Assembly: GCA_947373225.1 (NCBI GenBank)
Contig: CANBWX010000021.1
Span: 1-37,579, forward strand
From: Flavobacteriaceae bacterium
Lineage (GTDB): Bacteria; Bacteroidota; Bacteroidia; Flavobacteriales; Flavobacteriaceae
Length of the DNA stretch: 37,579 nucleotides
Direction of reading: 5' to 3'
Numbering within the stretch: position 1 is the first letter of the stretch; every line of letters begins with the position of its first letter. Below, one piece after another: positions 1 through 7,238 of this stretch. Made by a program: the position numbers and the translations under genes. The notes under the pieces are model-generated. The model had not been told where the DNA came from and ran no database searches. It saw nothing but the letters and a program-made list of their open reading frames with translations.

Positions 1-225
1 AAAGTGGGGTCTGTGGTAAGGCCAATAAAAGAATTGAAAGATTTTCAGAAAATTCATTTGAATGTTGGTGAAACCAAAGAGGTGAAATTTGTAATTGACA
101 ATCAAAAATTATCTTTCTACAATCAAAAATTAGAATATAAATCAGAACCCGGCGATTTCGATTTGATGATTGGTTCTTCTTCCGAAGATATTCGCTTGAG
201 AGATAAATTCGAATTAGTAGAATAA
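1..225 (+). CDS. Glycoside hydrolase family 3 (beta-glucosidase type), C-terminal fragment
   Basis: This is the last 74 codons of a gene that begins before the window; the frame is open from base 1. The fragment has the pattern of the fibronectin type III-like domain that closes BglX-type family 3 beta-glucosidases: a PIKELKDFQKI strand, the LNVGETKEVKF turn, and the final GDFDLMIGSSSEDIRL strand pair. In this family that domain packs against the catalytic core, and the enzyme removes beta-linked glucose or xylose from oligosaccharides, usually in the periplasm. The catalytic residues are outside the window, so substrate cannot be judged. An exported SGNH hydrolase follows 22 bp later on the same strand, which suggests a shared role in glycan breakdown. 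Confidence 0.8.
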   Translation, partial: KVGSVVRPIKELKDFQKIHLNVGETKEVKFVIDNQKLSFYNQKLEYKSEPGDFDLMIGSSSEDIRLRDKFELVE

Positions 226-247
226 ATTAGTATCTAAAATTTATCAA

Positions 248-919
248 ATGAAATATAATTTAAAAATTTTAAAAACGATTTTCTATATTCAGATGTTGTT
301 TTTTATTGTGAATATTTCGGCACAAAATCAGCCATATTGGAATGATATTCAAGCCTTCAAAAAGCAAGATAGCATTGCAATGCCAACCCATTATAAAACC
401 CTTTTTATAGGAAGTTCTTCCTTTACAAAATGGAAAACATTAGAACAGGATTTACCAGAATACGCACCACTTAATCGCGCTTTTGGAGGTGCAACTTTAT
501 TGGATGTAATCCGCTATCAAAAAGATGTGGTTGATAAATACACTCCAGAAAAAATTGTAATTTATTGTGGCGAAAATGACGTTGCTTCTTCGGATATCAT
601 AACTGGGAAAATAGTTTTGGATCGGTTTAAAGTGCTTTATCAGCATATTCGAGAACGGTTTCCTACAATCGATATTTATTTCATTTCGTTAAAACCAAGT
701 GTATTGAGATGGAGTATGAAAGACAGAATGATCGATGCTAATAATCAAATTAAGCAATTTTGTAAAAGCCAGAAAAAAACTTATTTTATAAGTATTTGGG
801 ACCAAATGTTAGAAAATTCAAAACCAAATCCAGCATTGTTTATCGAAGATAAATTGCACATGAATAATTTAGGTTACGAAATCTGGATGAAGGAAATTCG
901 AAAAAGAATCAAGAAGTAG
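248..919 (+). CDS. Exported SGNH/GDSL-family hydrolase
   Basis: A 223-residue protein with an N-terminal signal peptide (hydrophobic residues about 7-24, likely cleavage after NISA-Q). The SGNH blocks are visible in order: block I with IGSSS at about 54-58 (nucleophile Ser), block II Gly in NRAFGG near 76-81, block III GEND near 109-112, and block V DKLH with Asp201 and His204. The family hydrolyses ester bonds in lipids or acetylated polysaccharides, and the periplasmic form is often an acetyl-esterase. It lies 22 bp after the family 3 glycoside hydrolase and is probably in the same transcript, so removal of acetyl groups from a glycan is a reasonable inference. The substrate is not shown by the sequence. 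Confidence 0.85.
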   Translation: MKYNLKILKTIFYIQMLFFIVNISAQNQPYWNDIQAFKKQDSIAMPTHYKTLFIGSSSFTKWKTLEQDLPEYAPLNRAFGGATLLDVIRYQKDVVDKYTPEKIVIYCGENDVASSDIITGKIVLDRFKVLYQHIRERFPTIDIYFISLKPSVLRWSMKDRMIDANNQIKQFCKSQKKTYFISIWDQMLENSKPNPALFIEDKLHMNNLGYEIWMKEIRKRIKK

Positions 920-942
920 TGTTTTTAAGACAAATCCAAAAT

Positions 943-975
943 AAAAAAACTCCATTAGAAATAATGGAGTTTTTT
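943..975. terminator. Bidirectional hairpin terminator
   Basis: A perfect 9-bp stem (949-957 with 962-970) with loop GAAA, flanked by an A-run on the left and a T-run on the right. It can end transcription of the SGNH hydrolase on the plus strand and of tRNA-Val on the minus strand. Confidence 0.85.
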
Positions 976-976
976 G

Positions 977-1051
977 TGGGCGATGAGGGGTTCGAACCCC
1001 CGACCCCCTCGGTGTAAACGAGGTGCTCTGAACCAGCTGAGCTAATCGCCC
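977..1051 (-). tRNA. tRNA-Val (anticodon UAC)
   Basis: The minus strand folds into a full cloverleaf. The acceptor is GGGCGAT paired with ATCGCCC, the D-arm is GCTC/GAGC, and the anticodon stem is CCTCG/CGAGG around the loop TTTACAC, which gives anticodon UAC for valine. A five-base variable loop follows, then a T-arm with TTCGAAC (one G-U pair). The discriminator base is A, and CCA is not encoded (the next bases are CAA), so CCA must be added after transcription. It stands alone between the SGNH hydrolase and folC and has its own promoter upstream at 1086-1115. Confidence 0.95.
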
Positions 1052-1085
1052 TTTCGGGTTGCAATGTCTTGCGTTATTGCGAGTG

Positions 1086-1115
1086 CAAATATACACCACT
1101 TTTTCATATTCACAA
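1086..1115 (-). promoter_or_regulatory. Bacteroidota-type promoter of tRNA-Val
   Basis: Read on the minus strand, TTG (1115-1113) lies 19 bases before TATATTTG (1093-1086). This fits the Bacteroidota -33 TTTG / -7 TAnnTTTG pattern. The tRNA begins about 34 bases downstream of the -7 box. Confidence 0.65.
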
Positions 1116-1132
1116 GTAAAATATAGAAAAAA

Positions 1133-2353
1133 CTATAAAATTTCTGCAACTACAAAGGTACTTCCGCCAATGTATATGAAGTCAGATTTTGAGGCACTTT
1201 GCAATGCTTTTTTGTAAGATTCTGAAACAGAATTGAATACTTCGCCTTTTAATCCGAAATCAATGGCTTTTTCTTTTAAAATTTGTGTGTCTAAACCACG
1301 AGGAATATTGGGTTTGCAAAAATAATAAATAGCGTTTTTTGGAAATAAAGGTAGAACTTCATCTAAATCTTTGTCATTTACCACGCCCAAAACGATATGT
1401 AAAGTATCAAATTTCTCTTTTTGGATTTGTTTCATCACAATTTCCAATCCGTTTTTGTTATGTGCCGTATCGCAAATAATTTTCGGATTTTCACCCAATT
1501 GTTGCCATCTTCCTTGAAGTCCGGTATTTTTTATAACATACAATAAACCGTTTTCGATATTGGCTTCCGAAACTTTAAATTGATTCTGTGACTTTAAAAC
1601 TGTAATGGTTTCGATAGCAGTTTTCTTGTTATGAACTTGATAATCACCAATTAAGTCCGATTGATATTCGGCTATGACCAAATTAGCAGCAAAATATATT
1701 TCTGAATTATTTGCTGCTGCTTTGGCCAAAAAAACGGGTTTTGTTTCTGTAGTATATTCGCCAATTACAATAGGGATTTTTGGTTTTATAATTCCCGCTT
1801 TTTCAAAAGCAATCGCTTCAACTGTGTTTCCAAGAAACTGAGTATGGTCCAAAGCAATATTCGTAATTACCGAAATCAGTGGCGTGATGATGTTTGTCGC
1901 ATCAAGTCTTCCGCCCATTCCTACTTCGATTATGGCAATATCCACTTTTTCTTTGGCAAAATAATCAAAAGCTAAACCAACTGTCATTTCGAAAAAACTC
2001 ATGTCATTCGCTTCGAAAAAAACTTTATTCTTGTTGATGAAATCACAGACAAAATCTTCTGGAATTTCTATTCCGTTGATTTTAATGCGTTCTCGAAAAT
2101 CTTTTAGATGAGGCGAAGTGTATAAGCCTACTTTATAGCCTGCTTCCTCAAGTATTGATGCAATCATGTGTGAGGTAGATCCTTTGCCATTTGTACCAGC
2201 AACGTGAATACAATTGAGGTTTTTCTGGGGATTATTGAGATGATTAACTAGTATTTGAATATTGGTTAAATCCTTTTTATAGGCCGAAGCACCTTGTAAA
2301 TGATACATTGGGAGTTGACTAAAGAGCCAGTTGGTGGTTTCTTGATAGTTCAT
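1133..2353 (-). CDS. folC: Bifunctional folylpolyglutamate synthase / dihydrofolate synthase
   Basis: A 406-residue Mur-ligase-type enzyme that adds L-glutamate to dihydropteroate (making dihydrofolate) and then to reduced folates, using ATP in the cytoplasm. Visible marks are the P-loop GTNGKGS at about residues 53-59, the following YTSPHL, and the central block IIEVGMGGRLDATN. Near the C-terminus DTAHN is the conserved ligase motif of the glutamate-binding domain. Length is normal for the family. The ATG at 2353 is a good start because MNYQETTNWLF leads straight into the conserved N-terminus. It is divergent from exbB and has no close partner on its own strand. Confidence 0.95.
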   Translation of the reverse strand: MNYQETTNWLFSQLPMYHLQGASAYKKDLTNIQILVNHLNNPQKNLNCIHVAGTNGKGSTSHMIASILEEAGYKVGLYTSPHLKDFRERIKINGIEIPEDFVCDFINKNKVFFEANDMSFFEMTVGLAFDYFAKEKVDIAIIEVGMGGRLDATNIITPLISVITNIALDHTQFLGNTVEAIAFEKAGIIKPKIPIVIGEYTTETKPVFLAKAAANNSEIYFAANLVIAEYQSDLIGDYQVHNKKTAIETITVLKSQNQFKVSEANIENGLLYVIKNTGLQGRWQQLGENPKIICDTAHNKNGLEIVMKQIQKEKFDTLHIVLGVVNDKDLDEVLPLFPKNAIYYFCKPNIPRGLDTQILKEKAIDFGLKGEVFNSVSESYKKALQSASKSDFIYIGGSTFVVAEIL

Positions 2354-2420
2354 TTTTTGATTAAAATAGGAGTTAATAAAATATTTTTCGATTTTTATAG
2401 TTTAATAGTACATCGAAAAG

Positions 2421-2428
2421 TATCTTTG
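2421..2428 (+). promoter_or_regulatory. -7 box for exbB/exbD
   Basis: TATCTTTG matches the Bacteroidota -7 consensus TAnnTTTG and lies 49 bases before the exbB ATG. The -33 element is not clear. It sits in the 124-bp divergent gap between folC and exbB. Confidence 0.5.
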
Positions 2429-2477
2429 AGTGCAAAATTGAAATAATTTTTAGAATTAATGTGTAAAATAATAATAT

Positions 2478-3173
2478 ATGTTTAGTTTAATACAATTACA
2501 GGCCGATACGATTGCAAATGCTGCTTCAAGTGTAGTTATTGAAAAAATAGCTCCAAATACCGAAATTTCTGTTTTAGGATTTATTTTAAAAGGAGGTTTT
2601 TTCTTAATTCCAATTTCTATATTATTATTTTATACTTTTTATCTAATTATTGAACGCTATTTATATATTCATAAAGCATCAAAAATTGACAGCCATTTGA
2701 TGAAAGACGTGCGAGATAACTTGAACTCAGGTAATTTAGAATTGGCACGATCTATCGCCGAAAGAAGCAATACGGCTTCGGGGAATATTATAAAAGAAGG
2801 AATTCTTATTATTGGAAGACCTATCATCGAAATAGAATCGAATATGGATCGCGCCGCCGATATAGAAATTGGCGAAATGGAGAAGCATTTAGGACAACTA
2901 GGTCTTATTGCCGGAATTGCCCCAACATTAGGATTTATTGGAACAATATCTGGAGTTATAAAAATATTTTATAGCATTTCGGTAACCGAAAACATCAGTA
3001 TAGGTAATATTTCTGGAGGTTTATACGAAAAAATGATAAGTAGTGGTTCTGGATTATTAGTTGGTATTATCGCGTATAGCGCTTATCATTTATTAAACGG
3101 AAAGATTGATAATTTTGCTTTACGTATTCAGAAACAGATATTGGAGTTTGTAAATATTATTCAAAAAGTATAA
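2478..3173 (+). CDS. exbB: MotA/TolQ/ExbB proton channel family protein
   Basis: A 231-residue inner-membrane protein with the three-helix topology of ExbB/TolQ: helix 1 at about 30-52, a cytoplasmic region rich in charged residues, then helix 2 near 138-163 (LGLIAGIAPTLGFIGTISG) and helix 3 near 184-204 (SGSGLLVGIIAYSAYHLL). The GxxxTLGFxGT pattern of helix 2 and the SGSGLLVG of helix 3 are typical of the family pore. With ExbD it forms the proton-driven motor that energises TonB. The exbD start follows its stop by only 2 bp, so the two are cotranscribed. TolQ is the alternative name; pairing with a TonB-like gene nearby favours ExbB. Confidence 0.9.
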   Translation: MFSLIQLQADTIANAASSVVIEKIAPNTEISVLGFILKGGFFLIPISILLFYTFYLIIERYLYIHKASKIDSHLMKDVRDNLNSGNLELARSIAERSNTASGNIIKEGILIIGRPIIEIESNMDRAADIEIGEMEKHLGQLGLIAGIAPTLGFIGTISGVIKIFYSISVTENISIGNISGGLYEKMISSGSGLLVGIIAYSAYHLLNGKIDNFALRIQKQILEFVNIIQKV

Positions 3174-3175
3174 CA

Positions 3176-3571
3176 ATGTCAATAAAACGAAAAAGAAGAT
3201 TTCATGCCGAAATAGCGACATCATCATTAAGCGATATCATGTTTTTCTTGTTGTTGTTTTTCTTGATTATATCCACTTTGGCCAATCCCAATGTTATAAA
3301 AATGACATTGCCAAAAGCAAAATCTAACGAAAAAACAAATAAACAATACATTAGTTTGTCGGTTACCGAAGACAAAAAATTCTACATCGACAAGCAACCT
3401 GTTACTTTTGAAGCTCTAGAAATGACTTTAATGTCTAAAATGAATGCTCAAAAAGATCAAACCGTTATTGTTCGAATTCCATTCAATTTACAAGTTCAGG
3501 ATTTGGTAGATGTTTTGCAAATTGGTGTTCGAAATAATTTGAAGTTTGTGATTGCAACAAGCCCGAAGTAA
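3176..3571 (+). CDS. exbD: ExbD/TolR-family biopolymer transport protein
   Basis: A 131-residue protein with one transmembrane helix at about 18-38 after a basic N-terminus. Asp20, in SLSDIMFFLLLFFL, is at the position of the proton-carrying aspartate in ExbD/TolR. A periplasmic domain of about 90 residues follows (KMTLPKAKS to the C-terminus), which binds peptidoglycan in this family. It directly follows exbB and completes the motor unit. Length and architecture are normal. Confidence 0.92.
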   Translation: MSIKRKRRFHAEIATSSLSDIMFFLLLFFLIISTLANPNVIKMTLPKAKSNEKTNKQYISLSVTEDKKFYIDKQPVTFEALEMTLMSKMNAQKDQTVIVRIPFNLQVQDLVDVLQIGVRNNLKFVIATSPK

Positions 3572-3584
3572 AAGAATTTTTTCC

Positions 3585-3616
3585 TTTTTTTGTCATTTCG
3601 ACGAAGGAGAAATCAC
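3585..3616 (+). repeat. Solo REP-like arm, GTCATTTC type
   Basis: A T-run followed by GTCATTTC, a nine-base loop (GACGAAGGA) and GAAATC. The arm is a small hairpin of ATTTC with GAAAT. It has the same architecture as the arms around the GIY-YIG gene near 30.5 kb (GTCATTCC-GTA-GGAATC), with a different loop. No second arm is seen nearby. Confidence 0.55.
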
Positions 3617-3642
3617 TTAACAAGAGAAGTTACTTAATATTT

Positions 3643-3682
3643 AAATAGAAAATGCCTCGAATTATCGAGGCATTTTCTATTT
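3643..3682. terminator. Bidirectional terminator between exbD and the TonB-family gene
   Basis: A perfect 18-bp stem (3643-3660 with 3665-3682) with loop ATTA. The lower stem is A/T-rich and the core is GCCTCGA/TCGAGGC. It lies between two convergent genes and probably serves both. Confidence 0.85.
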
Positions 3683-3729
3683 ATTAATCTAATGAATCCG
3701 TCAAAATCCGTTTTATCTGTGTCCCGTTT

Positions 3730-4617
3730 TTAATTCAAATTGAAATTATAAACAATCTTCCCAACTTGTTTTTCTGGTGCATCGCTGCTGGCGTCCCATC
3801 TTGTATTCATCGCTGCAATCGTCGCTTGATCTAACAAACATTTTGCTGTATTTGTCGTTCCTTTTATTCCAGCAATAACATTTGTAGTTTTTCCATTTCT
3901 ATCCACAGAAACTTCTACAACTACTTTTCCGGTTTCATTACAAGTATATTTTGGGGCTGGTTTTGAAATTGCTTTTCGGTTACCCAAAGAATAACCTGAT
4001 CCGTTTCCTGAACCGCCGCCACTTCCTGCGCCATAACCGCTTCCAGTTCCTATTCCGTTTCCAGTGCCATTTCCTCCTCCTGTTCCTCCTCCAGAACCTC
4101 CAGTGCCATAATAACTGTTTGAACTTAAACTTCCGTTCGATTTTCCTTTGTTTCCTGCGGTTTTATCATCGCCATCGCCACCTTTATTAGATCCTTTTAA
4201 AATGCTAGATAAAGCGTCATTTGTATTGTTAGAAACCTTTGGCTTAGCCACAACAGGTTTAACGGCTTCTTTTAAAATGGGCGTTGGTTTTAATGGTTTT
4301 TCCTTCTTCGGTATTACCGCAGTTTCTTCGGTAGCATTTTCTTGGGTTAATATAGCTTCATCAGGAGTTGCTTTTGTTGGAGTTTGTTTGGCTTGATTTT
4401 TTACATTCAAAACCTCGTTTTTATAATTCGCTCCTGAGCCTAAATCGCTGTCTCCAAAATTTACTGTAACTCCGCCACCGCCGCCACCACCTGTTAATTC
4501 AGCCAAATTTGCGGGTGGCCAAAAGCGGATGAAGAATAAAATCAACAACATTGTACCGTATAATAGGACGGATAAAACTATTGATTTTTTTTTATCGGAT
4601 GAAAGAATCGAACTCAT
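3730..4617 (-). CDS. TonB-family energy transducer with a glycine-rich linker
   Basis: A 295-residue protein with a short cytoplasmic start, one transmembrane helix at about 11-31, a proline/lysine/threonine-rich stretch near 75-125, a long Gly/Ser/Asn-rich stretch near 150-212, and a C-terminal TonB domain beginning about 215. That domain shows PKYTCNETGKVVVEVSVDRNG and ends with the expected IVYNFNLN strand. TonB proteins reach across the periplasm and pass energy from ExbB/ExbD to outer-membrane receptors. The linker is glycine-rich rather than the classical proline-lysine spacer. Two cysteines (in YTCNE and AKCLL) could form a disulfide. The gene faces exbB/exbD instead of following them, so coexpression needs separate promoters. 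Confidence 0.82.
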   Translation of the reverse strand: MSSILSSDKKKSIVLSVLLYGTMLLILFFIRFWPPANLAELTGGGGGGGVTVNFGDSDLGSGANYKNEVLNVKNQAKQTPTKATPDEAILTQENATEETAVIPKKEKPLKPTPILKEAVKPVVAKPKVSNNTNDALSSILKGSNKGGDGDDKTAGNKGKSNGSLSSNSYYGTGGSGGGTGGGNGTGNGIGTGSGYGAGSGGGSGNGSGYSLGNRKAISKPAPKYTCNETGKVVVEVSVDRNGKTTNVIAGIKGTTNTAKCLLDQATIAAMNTRWDASSDAPEKQVGKIVYNFNLN

Positions 4618-4940
4618 TTAAATTTTAAATTTAGTATGCTTTAGTAAAACGCTGAAAATTACTAAAAATTATTTACAATGGGTTTTAGATTCATAAAGAA
4701 TCACTTATTTAATTGGCTATGGCGAAAACAAATTACTTTCGAAAATTTTGAGATAGACTTTATTTGTTAAAAATCAATTTATTATAAACTGATTTAACAT
4801 TGTAAATAAATGTTTTATAGAATATCGCGAAAACGTTATAGTGATTATTAAATTTATAAAGCAAAAGCGAAATTTTCATTTTAAAAAAGTATCTTTGGGT
4901 ACATTTTTATAACAAAAATCACCATTTATTTTATAATATT
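4618..4940. other. Gene-free divergent region of 323 bp
   Basis: An AT-rich spacer between the divergent TonB-family and acyl-CoA dehydrogenase genes. I see no open frame of interest, no strong hairpin and no known repeat in it. The only supported element is the plus-strand -7 box at 4890-4897. The promoter of the minus-strand gene is not obvious. Confidence 0.5.
4890..4897 (+). promoter_or_regulatory. -7 box for the acyl-CoA dehydrogenase
   Basis: TATCTTTG fits TAnnTTTG and lies 43 bases before the ATG at 4941. The -33 region is only T-rich (TTTT near 4873). Confidence 0.5.
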
Positions 4941-6083
4941 ATGAACTTTAATCTGACTGAAGAACAATTAATGGTGCAACAAGCCGCCAGAGATTTTGCC
5001 CAAAACGAATTATTATCTGGAGTAATCGAAAGAGATGAAAAACAGATTTTTCCAGCCGAGCATATCAAAAAAATGGGTGAACTTGGATTTATGGGAATGA
5101 TGGTAGATCCAAAATACGGTGGAAGCGGTCTCGATACGATTTCGTATGTTCTTGCAATGGAGGAAATTTCGAAAGTTGACGCTTCGGCTTCCGTGGTGAT
5201 GTCTGTAAATAATTCGCTTGTTTGTTGGGGATTACAAGAATTTGGCACCGAAGAACAAAAACAACAATGGTTACCAAGTTTGGCTTCAGGTCAAATTCAC
5301 GGTGCATTTTGTTTGAGCGAACCCGAAGCTGGAAGTGACGCCACTTCGCAAAAAACTACAGCCATTGATATGGGCGATTATTATTTGGTAAACGGAACAA
5401 AAAACTGGATAACCAACGGGAGTTCAGCTTCTTTTTATATTGTCATTGCCCAAACAGATGCCGATAAAAAACATAAAGGAATTAATGCCTTGATTATGAC
5501 TAAAGATATGCCGGGTTTTGCTGTTGGCCCAAAAGAGCAAAAAATGGGAATTCGCGGTTCTGACACACATTCTTTGATGTTTAATGATGTGAAAGTTCCT
5601 AAAAAAAATAGAATTGGAGAAGATGGTTTTGGATTCAAATTCGCTATGAAAACTTTGGCTGGCGGGAGAATTGGAATTGCTTCTCAAGCTTTAGGAATTG
5701 CTTCTGGAGCATACGAATTGGCGTTGAAATATTCGAAAGAACGAAAAGCTTTTGGTACAGAAATTTGCAATCATCAAGCAATTGCTTTCAAACTAGCTGA
5801 TATGGCGGTAAATATTGAAGCAGCAAGACATCTTTGTATGAAAGCGGCATGGGACAAAGACAATCATAATAATTATGATATTAGCGGTGCAATGGCAAAG
5901 CTTTTTGCTTCTCAAACTGCCATGGACACAGCTGTTGAAGCGGTACAAATACACGGTGGAAATGGTTATGTAAGAGAATATCATGTGGAGCGAATGATGC
6001 GCGATGCCAAAATCACTCAAATATATGAAGGCACTTCCGAAATTCAGAAAATTGTGATTTCGAGAAGTATTATTGCGGGATAA
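4941..6083 (+). CDS. Acyl-CoA dehydrogenase (short/medium-chain type)
   Basis: A 380-residue FAD enzyme that makes the trans-2-enoyl-CoA in the first step of fatty acid beta-oxidation and passes electrons to ETF. Visible are the N-terminal helical domain, the beta-domain FAD/substrate motif CLSEPEAGSDA near 122-132, the NGTKNWITNG block, and the C-terminal block RMMRDAKITQIYEGTSEIQ. Glu363 in YEGTSE is at the catalytic-base position of the butyryl/medium-chain enzymes, which separates it from isovaleryl-CoA and long-chain types. Length is typical. It is transcribed alone from the promoter near 4890. Chain-length preference cannot be read from the sequence. Confidence 0.93.
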   Translation: MNFNLTEEQLMVQQAARDFAQNELLSGVIERDEKQIFPAEHIKKMGELGFMGMMVDPKYGGSGLDTISYVLAMEEISKVDASASVVMSVNNSLVCWGLQEFGTEEQKQQWLPSLASGQIHGAFCLSEPEAGSDATSQKTTAIDMGDYYLVNGTKNWITNGSSASFYIVIAQTDADKKHKGINALIMTKDMPGFAVGPKEQKMGIRGSDTHSLMFNDVKVPKKNRIGEDGFGFKFAMKTLAGGRIGIASQALGIASGAYELALKYSKERKAFGTEICNHQAIAFKLADMAVNIEAARHLCMKAAWDKDNHNNYDISGAMAKLFASQTAMDTAVEAVQIHGGNGYVREYHVERMMRDAKITQIYEGTSEIQKIVISRSIIAG

Positions 6084-6107
6084 ATAGGTGTTTTTATTAG
6101 AATTTAT

Positions 6108-6140
6108 AAAATCTTTAAAATCGCTTTTTTTAAAGATTTT
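6108..6140. terminator. AT-rich palindrome after the acyl-CoA dehydrogenase
   Basis: A 13-bp stem (6108-6120 with 6128-6140) whose only G-C pair is the central one, with a 7-base loop TCGCTTT. It may end the upstream transcript. It stops three bases before the -7 box of the SDR gene, so it occupies the -33 region of that promoter. Confidence 0.45.
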
Positions 6141-6143
6141 GCT

Positions 6144-6151
6144 TAAATTCG
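6144..6151 (+). promoter_or_regulatory. -7 box directly before the SDR start codon
   Basis: TAAATTCG, a TAnnTTyG box, ends four bases before the ATG at 6156. This geometry predicts a leaderless or nearly leaderless mRNA. See the matching arrangements at 16503, 28240 and 36171. Confidence 0.45.
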
Positions 6152-6155
6152 CTCT

Positions 6156-6833
6156 ATGAAAAATATTATTATTACAGGAACTTCTAGAGGAATTGGTTAT
6201 GAACTGGCTTTACAGTTTGCCAATACTGGTCACAATGTATTAGCAATCTCTAGAAAAACGCCTCAAGAATTTATAGAAAACCTAAATATCACATGCCTTT
6301 CGGTCGATCTATCTGATGAAACTGAAATGCAACAAGTAGCAAATTTCCTTTCTCATTCATGGAAAAATGTGGATATAATTATACATAATGCAGGAAGTTT
6401 ATTGTTGAAATCTTTCTCTGAAACTTCACAATCCGATTTCGAAAACATTTATAAAGTCAATGTTTTTGGTGTTGCCAATTTGACCCGTGTTTGCTTGCCT
6501 TATTTGCAAAAAGGAAGCCATGTGGTAACCATCAGTTCTATGGGAGGTATTCAAGGAAGTCTTAAATTTGCTGGGCTTTCGGCGTATAGTTCCAGTAAAG
6601 GTGCCGTTATTACCTTGTCAGAATTATTAGCCGAGGAATATAAAGAACGTGGTATTTCATTCAATGTTTTGGCTCTTGGAGCGGTTCAAACTGAAATGTT
6701 ACAAGAAGCTTTTCCGGGTTATGAAGCTCCAATTACAGCAAAAGAAATGGCTGATTATATTTTTAATTTTGCTTTGACCGGTAATAAATATTACAACGGA
6801 AAAGTGCTGCAAGTTTCATCTTCAAATCCTTAA
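6156..6833 (+). CDS. Short-chain dehydrogenase/reductase (SDR)
   Basis: A 225-residue classical SDR. The cofactor-binding turn is TGTSRGIG (residues 7-14), the HNAG motif follows strand 4, the catalytic Ser is in TISSMGG, and Tyr144-xxx-Lys148 (YSSSK) is the active site. Arg at the SRG position suggests NADP(H). Enzymes of this kind oxidise alcohols or reduce ketones; the substrate is not recognisable. The start is fixed by the Rossmann strand beginning at residue 2, with the -7 box only four bases upstream. The stop codon at 6831-6833 is one base before the left arm of the four-helix-bundle cassette. Confidence 0.9.
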   Translation: MKNIIITGTSRGIGYELALQFANTGHNVLAISRKTPQEFIENLNITCLSVDLSDETEMQQVANFLSHSWKNVDIIIHNAGSLLLKSFSETSQSDFENIYKVNVFGVANLTRVCLPYLQKGSHVVTISSMGGIQGSLKFAGLSAYSSSKGAVITLSELLAEEYKERGISFNVLALGAVQTEMLQEAFPGYEAPITAKEMADYIFNFALTGNKYYNGKVLQVSSSNP

Positions 6834-6834
6834 G

Positions 6835-7235
6835 AGTTATAAATTATGAATTATAAGTTATGAGTGAAAGTATTGTTAAAACGAAAAGTTTTGAATTAGC
6901 TATTAGAGGTGTTAATTTTTATAAATATTTAGTTTCGGAAAAGAAGGAATTTGTAATAAGCAAACAGTTTCTGCGGTCTGTAACTTCTGTTGGAGCAAAT
7001 GTTCGTGAAGCTATAAATGCACAAAGCAAAGCTGATTTTATTCATAAATTGTCTATTTCGCAAAAAGAGTGTGATGAAACTATGTATTGGTTGGAACTTT
7101 TAAAAGAAACTAATTATATTTCTGAAAATGAGTTTAATTCAATTCATCAACAAAGTAATGAAGTTTTGAAAATCATTAGAAGCATCATAATAACCTCTAA
7201 AAAAACTCATAATTCATAATTTATAATTCATAACT
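6835..7235 (+). mobile_element. Single-gene cassette with 31-bp imperfect inverted repeats
   Basis: The left arm (6835-6865) and right arm (7205-7235) are reverse complements at 27 of 31 positions and are built from TTAT/ATTATAA/ATGA units. They bracket one gene for a four-helix-bundle protein. The start codon (6860) lies inside the left arm and the stop codon (7217-7219) inside the right arm. A related solo arm is at 10513-10542. That the unit moves, or once moved, is an inference from this layout. No transposase is present and no clean target-site duplication is proven. Confidence 0.5.
6860..7219 (+). CDS. Four-helix-bundle protein of the IVP / 'S23 ribosomal protein' family
   Basis: A 119-residue, mostly helical protein with the family signature: IVKTKSFELAI near the start, FYKYLVSEKKEFV, then SKQFLRSVTSVGANVREA and a late NAQSKADFIHKLSISQKE with ETMYWLELL. 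Members were first found encoded in intervening sequences of 23S rRNA genes and form pentameric bundles; their function is not established. Here the gene is free-standing between SDR and sprT. Both ends of the frame lie inside the flanking inverted repeats, so gene and repeats form one unit. It is cooriented with its neighbours and 19 bp from the sprT start. Confidence 0.88.
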   Translation: MSESIVKTKSFELAIRGVNFYKYLVSEKKEFVISKQFLRSVTSVGANVREAINAQSKADFIHKLSISQKECDETMYWLELLKETNYISENEFNSIHQQSNEVLKIIRSIIITSKKTHNS

Positions 7236-7238
7236 ATT

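Noticed and set aside
869..1099. A minus-strand reading frame of 76 codons across the tRNA region
   Set aside because: It runs through the tRNA-Val gene and its terminator; the RNA structure explains the sequence.
3951..4396. Long plus-strand frames opposite the glycine-rich part of the TonB-family gene
   Set aside because: They are antisense shadows of a G/C-biased repeat-rich coding region with no ribosome binding signal or recognisable domain.
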